A stretch of 7,319 nucleotides of DNA from an uncultured Ruminococcus sp. (GTDB lineage Bacteria; Bacillota; Clostridia; Oscillospirales; Ruminococcaceae): the NCBI GenBank assembly GCA_900556055.1, contig USNJ01000102.1, forward strand, positions 1 to 7,319, written 5' to 3'. Shown in pieces: positions 1-6,844 of the stretch (positions within the stretch are counted from its first letter, which is position 1; each line of letters begins with the position of its first letter). The notes below the pieces were generated by a model, which was not told the DNA's origin, did no database searches, and saw only the letters and a program-made list of their open reading frames with translations. A program made the translations under genes and the position numbers.

Positions 1-397
1 GCAGAACGCCCATGCACACGAATACACTGACATAAACTTCCGATAAAATCACAAAGCCTGCTATTATCAGGGCGATGGAAAAATAAAGCGAAAGAACATC
101 TTTGCTGACGCTTATCGGAGATGCAAGCATGAACTTGTCAAAGCCGCTGTCGGTATCCTTTTTGAGTGACTGTCCCGCAAGGTCGGATATCATCGGAGTA
201 AGTGCGGTCAGAGCAACAAATGTAATTATCAGATACGGGAATACTTCGCTTTCGGCAATGCCTGTTTCTTTCAGATTTCCGCATACGGTGCTGAGATAAA
301 TAAGAAAAGTGAATGCAAAGATCCCAAGTGAAATAATGAGTCCGAACCGCAGATTTTTTTGACAGGCTTTCATATGCCTGAATATAAGAGCTTTCAT
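1..397 (-). CDS. ABC-2 type transporter permease, N-terminal part (cut by window edge)
   Basis: This is the membrane subunit that would pair with the ATPase encoded just upstream on the same strand, forming an exporter in the cytoplasmic membrane. I translated it by hand from the ATG at 397-395; 132 residues are visible and the frame is still open at base 1. It starts MKALIFRHMKACQKNLRFG, a basic cytoplasmic N-terminus. Hydrophobic stretches follow at about residues 19-36, 53-70 and 103-120. Between the last two, a short cytoplasmic piece with FDKFMLASPISVSKD resembles the 'F..LPIS...' motif common in ABC-2 permeases. The ATG follows the ATPase stop codon with one base between (TGA C ATG), and AGAGGTGA lies about 5 bases upstream inside the ATPase gene, so the two are translationally coupled. 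Substrate cannot be told; family members near GntR/YtrA regulators are often linked to cell-envelope stress or peptide-antibiotic efflux. That role is inference. Confidence 0.85.
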   Translation of the reverse strand, partial: MKALIFRHMKACQKNLRFGLIISLGIFAFTFLIYLSTVCGNLKETGIAESEVFPYLIITFVALTALTPMISDLAGQSLKKDTDSGFDKFMLASPISVSKDVLSLYFSIALIIAGFVILSEVYVSVFVCMGVL

Positions 398-398
398 G

Positions 399-1259
399 TC
401 AGTCACCTCTGCTTGAAAATACGATTATATCCTCGACAGACGCATTGCAGAGCATTATATCGGGATATTTTTCGGCGAACGATCGGCGGTTTTTTATGAG
501 TGCTTCGCAGCCGAACGGCGTTTTTCTCAGTCCCGTATATTCGTCGGGTGAAATGCGTGAGATATCCGATTCGCCGAATTTTGCGACTGCTCTTGTTTCG
601 CTCAGCTCAATGGTATCTTCGGAGAGGATTATTTTACCGTTTCTGATGAAAACTATCCTGTCGGCTATGCGCTCAAGGTCGCTTGTTATGTGAGATGAGA
701 AAAGTACGGTGTGTTCATCGTCGCATACGAATTCCTGGATAATGTCCAGTATCTCATTTCGTGCGGCGGGGTCAAGTCCGCCTGTCGGTTCGTCCAATAT
801 AAGCAGCTTTGCTTTATGTGAAAATGCGGCGGCAAGTGAAAGCTTCATTGTCATTCCGCGTGAAAACTCGGCGAATTTTTTGTTGATCGGCAGGAGAAAT
901 TTTGCACAGTAGCCGACAAATTCCCTTTCGTCCCAGTTTCTGTATATGCCCGACATTATCTTGCTGAGATCGCAGGCATTCAGCGTTTCGGGAAATTTTA
1001 CCGTGTCGAACACCACGCCTATATCCTCGTGTATCTCTGTGCGGTGGGATATATTATCCATTCCGAAAATAAGTATTTCGCCGCTGTCACGCTTGATAAT
1101 GTCGAGAATAAGCTCAATTACGGTGGTTTTTCCTGCGCCGTTCTCGCCGACAAATCCCGTGATCGTTCCTGACGGAAGTTCAAAGGAAACATTGTCGATC
1201 TTAAAATCCTTTCGTGATTTGCAGACATTCCGCAGCTCTGCCGCATTTGCACATGCCAT
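399..1259 (-). CDS. ABC transporter ATP-binding protein (BcrA/YtrB-like)
   Basis: This is the ATPase subunit that powers the neighbouring ABC-2 permease at the inner face of the membrane. Counting from the ATG at 1259 (286 residues), it has Walker A GENGAGKTT at 38-46, a degenerate signature SRGMT at 133-137 (LSGGQ in classical transporters), Walker B LLILDE at 152-157, the D-loop GGLD at 160-163, and the switch histidine in SSH near 190. The Q-loop position reads VFD, without the usual Gln; I recall the same in YtrB/EcsA-like exporters, so it need not mean loss of function. About 80 C-terminal residues form the variable tail typical of drug- or bacitracin-type ATPases. An ATG at 1268 overlaps the GntR stop codon as ATGA but has no spacing from the GGAAAGGA ribosome site. 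The ATG at 1259 sits 9 bases from that site and is preferred. Product class is sure; cargo is unknown. Confidence 0.93.
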   Translation of the reverse strand: MACANAAELRNVCKSRKDFKIDNVSFELPSGTITGFVGENGAGKTTVIELILDIIKRDSGEILIFGMDNISHRTEIHEDIGVVFDTVKFPETLNACDLSKIMSGIYRNWDEREFVGYCAKFLLPINKKFAEFSRGMTMKLSLAAAFSHKAKLLILDEPTGGLDPAARNEILDIIQEFVCDDEHTVLFSSHITSDLERIADRIVFIRNGKIILSEDTIELSETRAVAKFGESDISRISPDEYTGLRKTPFGCEALIKNRRSFAEKYPDIMLCNASVEDIIVFSSRGD

Positions 1260-1264
1260 AAAAA

Positions 1265-1642
1265 TCATTCCTTTCCGCTGTACATAATGTCAATAAGTTC
1301 TTTCAGTTCATCGGCGGATATCCCGCATTTTACGGCAGCATCACATGCTGCGGCAAGCGAAGTGTCGATGATCTTCAGATTTTCCTCTCTGATAAGCTCG
1401 GAGCTTTTTGACCTGACGAAGCTGCCTTTGCCCGTGAATGATTCAATAAATCCCTCACGTTCAAGCTCCTCGTAGGCACGCTTTGTTGTTATGACGCTTA
1501 TCCTCAGCTGCTGTGCAAGAACACGCATTGAGGGGAGAGCGTCGCCTTCCTTCAGTTCGCCCGAAAGGATCATTTCCTTTATTTGGCGAAGTATCTGTTC
1601 ATAAATCGGGGTACCGTCCGAATTATTGATAAGTATCTGCAA
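1265..1642 (-). CDS. GntR-family transcriptional regulator, YtrA subfamily
   Basis: This is a small DNA-binding repressor, expected to control its own operon, including the ABC transporter that follows. From a TTG start at 1642 it has 125 residues and begins MQILINNSDGTPIYEQI, the usual opening of YtrA-type proteins. A winged helix-turn-helix spans about residues 10-78, with the conserved LPSMRVLAQQLRIS, TKRAYEELEREGFI and GKGSFV segments. Only about 45 residues follow, so there is no large effector-binding domain; this short tail, thought to mediate dimer formation, defines the subfamily. A longer reading from TTG at 1660 would put the start inside the predicted operator and leave no ribosome site. 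TTG at 1642 has AGGA with 9 bases before it and matches the family N-terminus. Its stop codon lies 5 bases before the preferred ATPase start, so the genes are coupled. The inducing signal is unknown; related systems respond to cell-wall antibiotics. Confidence 0.92.
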   Translation of the reverse strand: MQILINNSDGTPIYEQILRQIKEMILSGELKEGDALPSMRVLAQQLRISVITTKRAYEELEREGFIESFTGKGSFVRSKSSELIREENLKIIDTSLAAACDAAVKCGISADELKELIDIMYSGKE

Positions 1643-1650
1643 TTGCTCAC

Positions 1651-1656
1651 ATCCTA
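1651..1656 (-). promoter_or_regulatory. Ribosome binding site deciding the TTG start of the GntR gene
   Basis: On the minus strand, TTAGGATGTGAG precedes the TTG at 1642; the AGGA core is about 9 bases away. The alternative TTG at 1660 has only the operator sequence upstream and would lie roughly 14 bases from the predicted transcription start, so the downstream TTG is the better choice. Confidence 0.5.
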
Positions 1657-1658
1657 AC

Positions 1659-1703
1659 AATGTACATATTGGATATATACATTATAAGCTATATATATAC
1701 ATT
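1659..1703. promoter_or_regulatory. Predicted operator of the GntR/YtrA repressor: dyad plus extra half-site
   Basis: Arms AATGTACATAT (1659-1669) and ATATATACATT (1673-1683) form an inverted repeat with TGG between them and a single mismatch in 11 positions. The right arm recurs unchanged at 1693-1703, exactly 20 bp (about two helical turns) away. The dyad covers the end of the -10 box and the predicted start point; the extra arm lies in the promoter spacer. A bound dimer would block RNA polymerase, so autorepression is likely. That the neighbouring GntR protein binds here is inferred from position and symmetry. Confidence 0.7.
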
Positions 1704-1709
1704 TGTCAA
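1681..1709 (-). promoter_or_regulatory. Consensus sigma-A promoter of the GntR-ABC operon
   Basis: Read on the minus strand, TTGACA occupies 1709-1704 and TATAAT 1686-1681, separated by exactly 17 bases (1703-1687). Both hexamers match the consensus fully. Transcription would start near 1674, giving a leader of about 30 bases before the TTG at 1642. A full-consensus promoter on a repressor-transporter operon fits strong expression held down by the repressor itself. Confidence 0.85.
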
Positions 1710-1716
1710 TAGCCTA

Positions 1717-1745
1717 TTGAAATTTTTTCTGAAATGTGCTATGAT
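1717..1745 (+). promoter_or_regulatory. Promoter of folC (extended -10)
   Basis: TTGAAA at 1717-1722 and TATGAT at 1740-1745 are 17 bases apart, and TG at 1737-1738 gives an extended -10 (TGCTATGAT). The start would be near 1752, about 26 bases before the TTG start codon. The -35 box is only 7 bp from the -35 box of the opposite GntR promoter, so the two are back to back, but the operator arms do not reach into this promoter. Confidence 0.7.
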
Positions 1746-1765
1746 GTATTGTAATATGATATTTC

Positions 1766-1772
1766 GGGGGGA
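1766..1772 (+). promoter_or_regulatory. Ribosome binding site deciding the TTG start of folC
   Basis: A run of G (GGGGGGA) ends 5-6 bases before the TTG at 1778. No ATG with a comparable site is nearby: the in-frame ATG at 1796 has no purine-rich site at the right distance and would drop the first six residues (MKISEA). Confidence 0.55.
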
Positions 1773-1777
1773 TAATC

Positions 1778-3031
1778 TTGAAAATATCCGAGGCAATGAA
1801 TTTTATAAACAGTTTCGGGAAATCAGGAAAGCCTGTGACCGATCTTTCACGCTTTCAGACGCTTATGGACAGACTCGGAAATCCGCAGAACAGCCTGAGA
1901 TTTGTGCATATCGCAGGAACGAACGGCAAAGGCTCTGTCGTCAGGATGATAGGCGAGGCACTTATAAGAACGGGTTACAGGACAGGCGAGTTCACATCAC
2001 CGTTCATGCTTTGCTATAATGACAGGATCCGTGTCAACGGCGAAAATATCACTGATGATGAGATCTGCTCGATAATCCCGAAGATAGTCAACGCCATACG
2101 TTTCCGTGAGGACGAGGGCTATTCTCAGTTTGAGATAACCACCGCACTAGCGTTCCTTTTCTTCAAGCAGGTCGGCTGTGATGTTGTCGTGCTGGAAACA
2201 GGCGTAGGCGGTCTGCTGGACTGCACGAACATTATAAATGCGCCGTATGTGACGGTAATAACGTCGATCTCTCTCGATCATACAGCGCTTCTCGGAGATA
2301 CTGTCGATAAGATCGCCGTGCAGAAGGCGGGCATAATAAAGAGCGGAAGTACGGTAGTTATGGCTCCCGAAAATCCCGAGGAAGCTGTGGCTGTTGTGCG
2401 TCACAGGGCGGCAATATGCGGAGATGAGCTTATTATCCCCGATCTTAGAAAGGTGACTGTCGAACACTGCGGGTTTGACGGAAATTCGTTCAGATATAAG
2501 GATATGTCATATCTCACGAAAATGTTGGGTTCGCATCAGATAATAAATGCAGTGACGGCGATCGAAGCACTCCATGTCCTGCGTGAAAAGGGATTTTCGC
2601 TGTCCGATCTGAATGTCTATGACGGTATACGGACTGCCGAGGTCACAGCGAGATGCCAGATAATCGGAACAAAACCGCTGACGATACTTGACGGCGCACA
2701 TAATCCTGCGGGAATAAGGGCGTTTGCGAATGTTGTCAAAGGCATACCGCTTTATCCCAAGGTGCTTGTTATCGGAATGCTGGAGGAAAAGGATTATGAG
2801 CATGCCGTTCAGGAGATAATCCCGTATGCAGACGGTGCGGTCTGCGTTGACGGATTTCACCCGAAATCGGTATTTTCGGGAAAGCTGCAGAATATGTTCA
2901 AGATTGCCTATTACTCAACTATTGAGGACTGCCTGAAAAAGGCGAGGGGGATGGCAGGCGAGGACGGACTTGTGATGGTCTGCGGTTCGCTTTATCTTGC
3001 CGCTGAGGTGCTGAAAAAGTCGAGAATGTGA
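1778..3031 (+). CDS. folC: Folylpolyglutamate synthase / dihydrofolate synthase family (FolC)
   Basis: This is a cytoplasmic Mur-ligase-like enzyme that uses ATP to add glutamate to tetrahydrofolate, keeping folates in the cell. Some members also make dihydrofolate from dihydropteroate, and sequence alone does not settle which applies. The 417 residues match the usual length of about 420-430. Visible motifs are the P-loop GTNGKGS at 47-53, the loop TSPF at 73-76 followed by NDRIRVNGE, ETGVGGLLDCTN at 140-151, SLDHT with H168, QKAGIIK with K183 (the position of the carbamylated lysine in this family), and DGAHNPAG in the C-terminal domain. SPF rather than SPH is, as I recall, also found in the Lactobacillus casei enzyme, so it is not a defect. 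It begins at TTG behind a G-rich ribosome site, has its own promoter, and ends at a strong terminator, so it is transcribed alone. No other folate gene is in view. Confidence 0.95.
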   Translation: MKISEAMNFINSFGKSGKPVTDLSRFQTLMDRLGNPQNSLRFVHIAGTNGKGSVVRMIGEALIRTGYRTGEFTSPFMLCYNDRIRVNGENITDDEICSIIPKIVNAIRFREDEGYSQFEITTALAFLFFKQVGCDVVVLETGVGGLLDCTNIINAPYVTVITSISLDHTALLGDTVDKIAVQKAGIIKSGSTVVMAPENPEEAVAVVRHRAAICGDELIIPDLRKVTVEHCGFDGNSFRYKDMSYLTKMLGSHQIINAVTAIEALHVLREKGFSLSDLNVYDGIRTAEVTARCQIIGTKPLTILDGAHNPAGIRAFANVVKGIPLYPKVLVIGMLEEKDYEHAVQEIIPYADGAVCVDGFHPKSVFSGKLQNMFKIAYYSTIEDCLKKARGMAGEDGLVMVCGSLYLAAEVLKKSRM

Positions 3032-3071
3032 AAAAAACCGCTGTTTGCGTCATGAAAACAGCGGTTTTTTT
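3031..3071 (+). terminator. Rho-independent terminator after folC
   Basis: A perfect 16-bp inverted repeat pairs 3031-3046 with 3056-3071 around a 9-base loop. Its core is CCGCTGTTT against AAACAGCGG, followed by seven T. It begins at the last base of the folC stop codon. The A-run on the left arm means it could also stop transcription from the right. Confidence 0.92.
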
Positions 3072-3178
3072 ATATACGCCAGAGACATTTGCAGTCGGTG
3101 GCATTCTCAAATTTTTGCTTTTTGTGCATATCGCCGAAAATCGGGAATAAAAATTTTATGTGAATTTTCAAAAACCCC

Positions 3179-3207
3179 TTGTATTTAAACGTTTAATATT
3201 GTATAAT
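3179..3207 (+). promoter_or_regulatory. Promoter of the cellobiose phosphorylase gene
   Basis: TTGTAT at 3179-3184 and a perfect TATAAT at 3202-3207 are 17 bases apart. Transcription would start near 3214, leaving an approximately 60-base leader before the ATG at 3274. The stretch 3072-3178 before it shows only AT-rich sequence with no recognisable element. Confidence 0.75.
3185..3196. promoter_or_regulatory. LacI/GalR-type operator in the phosphorylase promoter spacer
   Basis: TTAAACGTTTAA is a perfect 12-bp palindrome with the central CG step and AAACG half-sites typical of LacI/GalR-family operators. It fills the space between -35 and -10, where a bound repressor would directly block RNA polymerase. 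It lacks the outer TG...CA bases of a good CcpA cre site, so a local sugar-responsive repressor, released by cellobiose or a related ligand, seems likelier. No regulator gene of this family is in the window. Confidence 0.65.
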
Positions 3208-3273
3208 TGAACTGAAATGCGGATGAGTCTGTCTGCTTTTTCGCATAAATCTTTGAAAGAAGAGGTTAGGTTA

Positions 3274-5724
3274 ATGAAATTTGGATTTTTTGACGACGCA
3301 AACAAAGAATACGTTATCACATCCCCGAAAACTCCTTATCCCTGGATCAACTATCTCGGAACACAGGACTTTTTCTCGCTGATATCCAATACAGCGGGCG
3401 GCTATCACTTCTATAAGGACGCTCGTCTCAGAAGAATTACACGTTACCGTTACAACAATGTCCCCGTTGATATGGGCGGACGTTACTTCTACATAAATGA
3501 GAACGGCAATGTATGGAACCCCGGCTGGTCCCCTGTAAAGAAGGATCTCGATTCCTATGAGTGCCGCCACGGTATGGGCTATACTATTATCACAGGCAAG
3601 TCCAACGGTCTGAAGGCTGAGGTAACCTTCTTCGTTCCTCTGAACTACAAGGGCGAGATCCAGAAGGTAGTTCTCACAAATGAAAGCTCTGAGAAGAAAA
3701 CCTTTACACTGTTCTCATTCATCGAATGGTGTCTTTGGAATGCTCAGGATGACTCCACAAACTTCCAGAGAAACTTCAACACAGGTGAAGTTGAGGTCGA
3801 GGGTTCAACTCTGTTCCATAAGACTGAGTATAAGGAAAGACGCGATCACTTCGCATTCTATACCGTAAACAGTGCTATCGACGGATACGACTGTGACAGA
3901 GAGTCCTTCATGGGTCTTTACAACGGCTTTGAAAATCCTGATGCTGTAATGGCAGGCAAGTCAAAGAATTCCAAGGCTGACGGCTGGTCTCCTATTGCTT
4001 CCCACAGCCTGAATATCACACTTGAGCCGGGTGAGTCAAAGTCTCTCGTATTCATTCTCGGATATGTTGAGAACGGTGCTGACAAGTGGAATGCCGACGG
4101 TTCTATGAAGAAGGACAAGGCATACGCTATGATCAAGCAGTTCGATACTGTTGAGAAGGTAGATGCTGCATTTGAAGAAAATAAGAAGATGTGGAATGAT
4201 CTCCTCTCCAAGTATTCCGTTAAGACTCCCGATGACAAGATGAACAGAATGGTCAACATCTGGAACCAGTATCAGTGCATGGTTACATTCAATATGTCAC
4301 GTTCAGCATCTTACTTTGAGAGCGGCATCGGCAGAGGAATGGGCTTCCGTGACTCCAACCAGGACCTTCTCGGATTCGTTCATCAGATCCCCGACAGAGC
4401 AAGAGAGCGTCTTATCGACCTCGCTTCCACACAGTTCGAGGACGGCGGCTGCTATCACCAGTATCAGCCTCTTACAAAGAAGGGCAACAACGAGATCGGC
4501 GGCGATTTCTCCGATGATCCGCTGTGGATGATCCTTTCCGTTTCCGCATATATCAAGGAAACAGGCGACTACGGAATCCTCGACGAGATGGTTCCTTACG
4601 ATAATGATGAGAGCAAGGCTCAGACTATGATGCACCACCTGAAGCAGAGCTTCTACCGTGTATGCACAAACGTTGGCCCTCACGGTCTGCCTCTTGCAAT
4701 GCGTGCTGACTGGAACGACTGCATCAACCTTAGCTGCTTCTCTTCCGAGCCGGGTGAGTCCTTCCAGACCTCCACATCTCCTAAGTACGGTGAGGACAAG
4801 TACAGCAAGATCGCTGAATCTCTGATGGTTGCAGGTCTGTTCACATACACAGGCCCCGCATTCGTTGATCTCTGCAAGTACAAGGGCGATGCAGAAGGTG
4901 CTGCAAAGGCACAGGCTGCTATCGACACAATGAAGGACAACATCATGAAGTACGGCTTTGACGGCGACTGGTTTATCCGTGCTTATGATGATTTCGGCAA
5001 GAAGATGGGCTCCAAGGAGTGCGAGGAAGGCAAGATCTTCATCGAACCTCAGGGCTTCATGGTAATGTCCGATGTCGGCAAGGACGTTGGCGCAGGCATC
5101 AAGGCTCTTGACAGCGTTGATAAGTATCTGAACTGCCCTTACGGTCTTGTTCTTAACAACCCCGCATTCACAAAGTATTACATCGAATACGGCGAGATCT
5201 CCACATATCCCGCAGGATATAAGGAAAACGCAGGCGTATTCTGCCATAACAATGCTTGGATCATCTGCGCTGAAGCTTATGCAGGCAGAGGTGACAAGGC
5301 ATTCGAGTACTATTCCAAGATCGCTCCCGCATATCTCGAGGATATCTCCGATCTGCACAGAACCGAGCCTTACGTTTACGCTCAGATGATCGCAGGCAAG
5401 GACGCCCCCGCGTTCGGCGAGGCGAAAAACAGTTGGCTGACCGGTACGTCGGCGTGGTCGTTTGTCAGCATCAGCCAGAGCATACTCGGCATAAAGCCAA
5501 CGCTTGACGGGCTGGAGATCGAGCCGTGTATTCCGTCGCGGCTCGCCGGATACGCCGTGACGCGCCGTTTTCGCGGCGCAACGTATGTTATCACGGTCGA
5601 TAACTCTGCCGGCGTCCAGCACGGTATACGCGAGCTGTCCGTCAACGGCATAGTGCAGCAAAGCCATATCGTCTCCCCCGCCGCCCCCGGAGAGACGGTG
5701 AGCGTAAGCGTTACGATGGGGTAA
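3274..5724 (+). CDS. cbp: Cellobiose phosphorylase (GH94), apparently chimeric at codon ~710
   Basis: This cytoplasmic enzyme splits cellobiose with phosphate into glucose 1-phosphate and glucose, saving ATP during growth on cellulose breakdown products. The 816 residues fit the usual 800-820; cellodextrin phosphorylases are longer. The N-terminus [16 protein letters not shown] and the following [10 protein letters not shown] are typical. An N-terminal beta-sandwich (about 1-290) precedes the alpha/alpha barrel, with [13 protein letters not shown] near 350 and ADWNDCIN at 478-485; the general acid is one of the Asp residues here, probably D482. HNNAW at 658-662 and [11 protein letters not shown] at 715-725 are also conserved. 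The ATG at 3274 has AGAGG 8 bases upstream; an in-frame ATG at 3217 would fall at the transcription start and lacks a ribosome site. Codons up to about 5400 are strongly optimised, as in an abundant enzyme. From there on, codon choice and GC content switch while the frame stays open. It is transcribed alone. Confidence 0.95.
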   Translation: MKFGFFDDANKEYVITSPKTPYPWINYLGTQDFFSLISNTAGGYHFYKDARLRRITRYRYNNVPVDMGGRYFYINENGNVWNPGWSPVKKDLDSYECRHGMGYTIITGKSNGLKAEVTFFVPLNYKGEIQKVVLTNESSEKKTFTLFSFIEWCLWNAQDDSTNFQRNFNTGEVEVEGSTLFHKTEYKERRDHFAFYTVNSAIDGYDCDRESFMGLYNGFENPDAVMAGKSKNSKADGWSPIASHSLNITLEPGESKSLVFILGYVENGADKWNADGSMKKDKAYAMIKQFDTVEKVDAAFEENKKMWNDLLSKYSVKTPDDKMNRMVNIWNQYQCMVTFNMSRSASYFESGIGRGMGFRDSNQDLLGFVHQIPDRARERLIDLASTQFEDGGCYHQYQPLTKKGNNEIGGDFSDDPLWMILSVSAYIKETGDYGILDEMVPYDNDESKAQTMMHHLKQSFYRVCTNVGPHGLPLAMRADWNDCINLSCFSSEPGESFQTSTSPKYGEDKYSKIAESLMVAGLFTYTGPAFVDLCKYKGDAEGAAKAQAAIDTMKDNIMKYGFDGDWFIRAYDDFGKKMGSKECEEGKIFIEPQGFMVMSDVGKDVGAGIKALDSVDKYLNCPYGLVLNNPAFTKYYIEYGEISTYPAGYKENAGVFCHNNAWIICAEAYAGRGDKAFEYYSKIAPAYLEDISDLHRTEPYVYAQMIAGKDAPAFGEAKNSWLTGTSAWSFVSISQSILGIKPTLDGLEIEPCIPSRLAGYAVTRRFRGATYVITVDNSAGVQHGIRELSVNGIVQQSHIVSPAAPGETVSVSVTMG

Positions 5725-5736
5725 AAACCGTGTTAT

Positions 5737-5781
5737 AAAACCGCCGCACCGAGATTTTCACGTCTCGGTGCGGCGGTTTTT
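5737..5781. terminator. Bidirectional terminator between the convergent phosphorylase and corA genes
   Basis: An 18-bp perfect stem pairs 5737-5754 with 5763-5780 around loop TTTTCACG. The arms carry AAAACCGCCGCACCGAGA and its complement, followed by a fifth T at 5781. The A-tract on the left becomes a T-tract on the minus strand, so the hairpin can end both transcripts. It lies 12 bases after one stop codon and 42 bases after the other. Confidence 0.93.
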
Positions 5782-5823
5782 ATGGCTTTCATAGTTTTCT
5801 TTGATTCCCGCCGTATTCTGTGC

Positions 5824-6741
5824 TTACCAGAATTTTTTCTTCTTGCACACCAAAAGGCTGACGACGACCACGGCGACGCTCGCCGCGATCACGACAGGAT
5901 AACCGTATTTCCATGTCAGCTCCGGCATGCCGACAAAGTTCATCCCGTACCAGCCCACGAGCAGCGACAGCGGCAGAAAAACCGTTGTGACGATGGTGAG
6001 TATCTTCATGATGCGGTTTTGCCGTATATCTATCTCCGCCTGAAACATGGATTGAAGCTGGGTGCAGTACTCGCGCAGAAGCTGCGCCTCCTCGCGCAGA
6101 CGGATCACGCGCTCCTCAAAGAGCCGGAAATGCCGCTGCTCGCTCTCGGTGAAAAAGCCGTTTTCGTTCTCATGCAGCTCACAGGCGACGTCGTCAAGCT
6201 GGGAGTAATAGCGAAAATATGCCATCGTCTCTTTTCTCAGCTCCGTCATGGGCGTGTTGAAAGCGTCAAGCCTGCCGGAGAGCACCTCGTCCTCAAGCTC
6301 CTGCGCCCTGTCCTCTATCTCCTCAAGATGGTGGAGATCCTTTGCAATAAGATTTTCAAAAAAGCAGCAGATAAACATCCCCACGCCGCCGTTCACCGCG
6401 TGCTTTTCGCGCATGATATGCTTCAGGTGGGATTCGACAACGCCCGTATCGTCCACAAGGACGACGCGCCGCGCCGTCACGAGATAGCCGCAGTGCAGCG
6501 CCTCCCCGTTTTTCCACGACTGCGGCACGACGAGCGTGCCGGCAAGGCAGTCCGAGCGGACCTCCGCCTTGCAGACCTTTACGTCGCGCGCCGAGGGCGT
6601 ATGATGCAGCGTGCGCTCAAGCCCGGCGACGGGCGCGCAGTGCGAAAGCTCGTCCGAGGTCAGAAGAAGAACCGCCGCGGCGTTCCCGTCCGGCTCGCGT
6701 TCAACGGCGGTCAGTGTTTTGTTCAGCTCATACCAGCGCAT
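5824..6741 (-). CDS. corA: CorA-family magnesium/divalent metal transporter
   Basis: This is a pentameric channel-type importer of Mg2+ (perhaps Co2+ or Ni2+) in the cytoplasmic membrane. The 305 residues match the usual CorA length of about 300-320. Residues 1 to about 125 are the soluble N-terminal domain. An acidic, charged helical stretch from about 130 to 245 would form the long stalk. The C-terminus has the two expected membrane helices: about 244-265 (LTIVTTVFLPLSLLVGW), leading into the signature YGMNF at 265-269, then the loop VGMPEL, and about 280-299. The basic KKKKFW tail on the cytoplasmic side is typical. The ATG at 6741 has GGGGAG 7 bases upstream. The gene is GC-rich with ACG, GCG and CGC codons, unlike the genes left of 5400 but like the last 107 codons of the phosphorylase. 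It converges on that gene and diverges from the hydrolase. Confidence 0.94.
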   Translation of the reverse strand: MRWYELNKTLTAVEREPDGNAAAVLLLTSDELSHCAPVAGLERTLHHTPSARDVKVCKAEVRSDCLAGTLVVPQSWKNGEALHCGYLVTARRVVLVDDTGVVESHLKHIMREKHAVNGGVGMFICCFFENLIAKDLHHLEEIEDRAQELEDEVLSGRLDAFNTPMTELRKETMAYFRYYSQLDDVACELHENENGFFTESEQRHFRLFEERVIRLREEAQLLREYCTQLQSMFQAEIDIRQNRIMKILTIVTTVFLPLSLLVGWYGMNFVGMPELTWKYGYPVVIAASVAVVVVSLLVCKKKKFW

Positions 6742-6773
6742 TTTTTATCTCCCCGTGTATATACTCGTGACTC

Positions 6774-6801
6774 ATTCTATCATAAAACATGCCGTTCGCA
6801 A
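6774..6801 (-). promoter_or_regulatory. Probable promoter of corA
   Basis: On the minus strand, TTGCGA (6801-6796) and TAGAAT (6779-6774) are 16 bases apart, and TGA just before the -10 box gives an extended -10. The start would be near 6767, about 26 bases before the ATG. The match is fair, and overlapping hexamers such as TATGAT at 6784-6779 are alternatives. Confidence 0.45.
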
Positions 6802-6810
6802 CAATAAATT

Positions 6811-6829
6811 CGTTAACATTCGATTAACG
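6811..6829. repeat. Inverted repeat in the corA-hydrolase intergenic region
   Basis: CGTTAA (6811-6816) and TTAACG (6824-6829) form a perfect 6-bp dyad with 7 bases between. The same bases can be read as two near-direct copies, ATTCGTTAAC (6808-6817) and ATTCGATTAAC (6818-6828). It lies between the two divergent promoters and could bind a regulator, but no family is recognisable. Confidence 0.4.
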
Positions 6830-6844
6830 CTTGCGCATAGCATA

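Noticed and set aside
445..1287. Several small plus-strand open frames opposite the ABC ATPase
   Set aside because: They are Ser-rich antisense shadows of a gene with all ABC ATPase motifs on the minus strand.
1660..2019. 119-codon plus-strand open frame overlapping the promoter region and the folC start
   Set aside because: It would start upstream of the predicted folC transcription start, and its sequence is a frame shadow of FolC. FolC motifs are unambiguous in the other frame.
3184..3197. CcpA cre site at the phosphorylase promoter
   Set aside because: The central AAACGTTT fits, but the conserved outer TG and CA bases do not. A dedicated LacI-type operator explains the perfect palindrome better.
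3217..3273. A 19-residue N-terminal extension of the phosphorylase ([12 protein letters not shown]...)
   Set aside because: The ATG at 3217 is only about 3 bases from the predicted transcription start, lacks a ribosome site, and the extension does not match the family N-terminus, which begins at the ATG at 3274.
3214..3273. Possible riboswitch or attenuator in the phosphorylase leader
   Set aside because: The leader is only about 60 bases. The one pairing I see is a weak 5-bp ATGCG/CGCAT stem, with no terminator or known aptamer core.
4303..5667. 454-codon open frame on the minus strand inside the phosphorylase gene
   Set aside because: It is phase-aligned with the sense codons and exists only because the sense gene lacks TTA, CTA and TCA there. 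The product has no recognisable domain, no ribosome site is evident, and it crosses the composition breakpoint.
5782..6807. 341-codon plus-strand open frame opposite corA
   Set aside because: It is the aligned antisense frame of a clear CorA gene in GC-rich DNA. It overlaps the bidirectional terminator region and shows no family motif.
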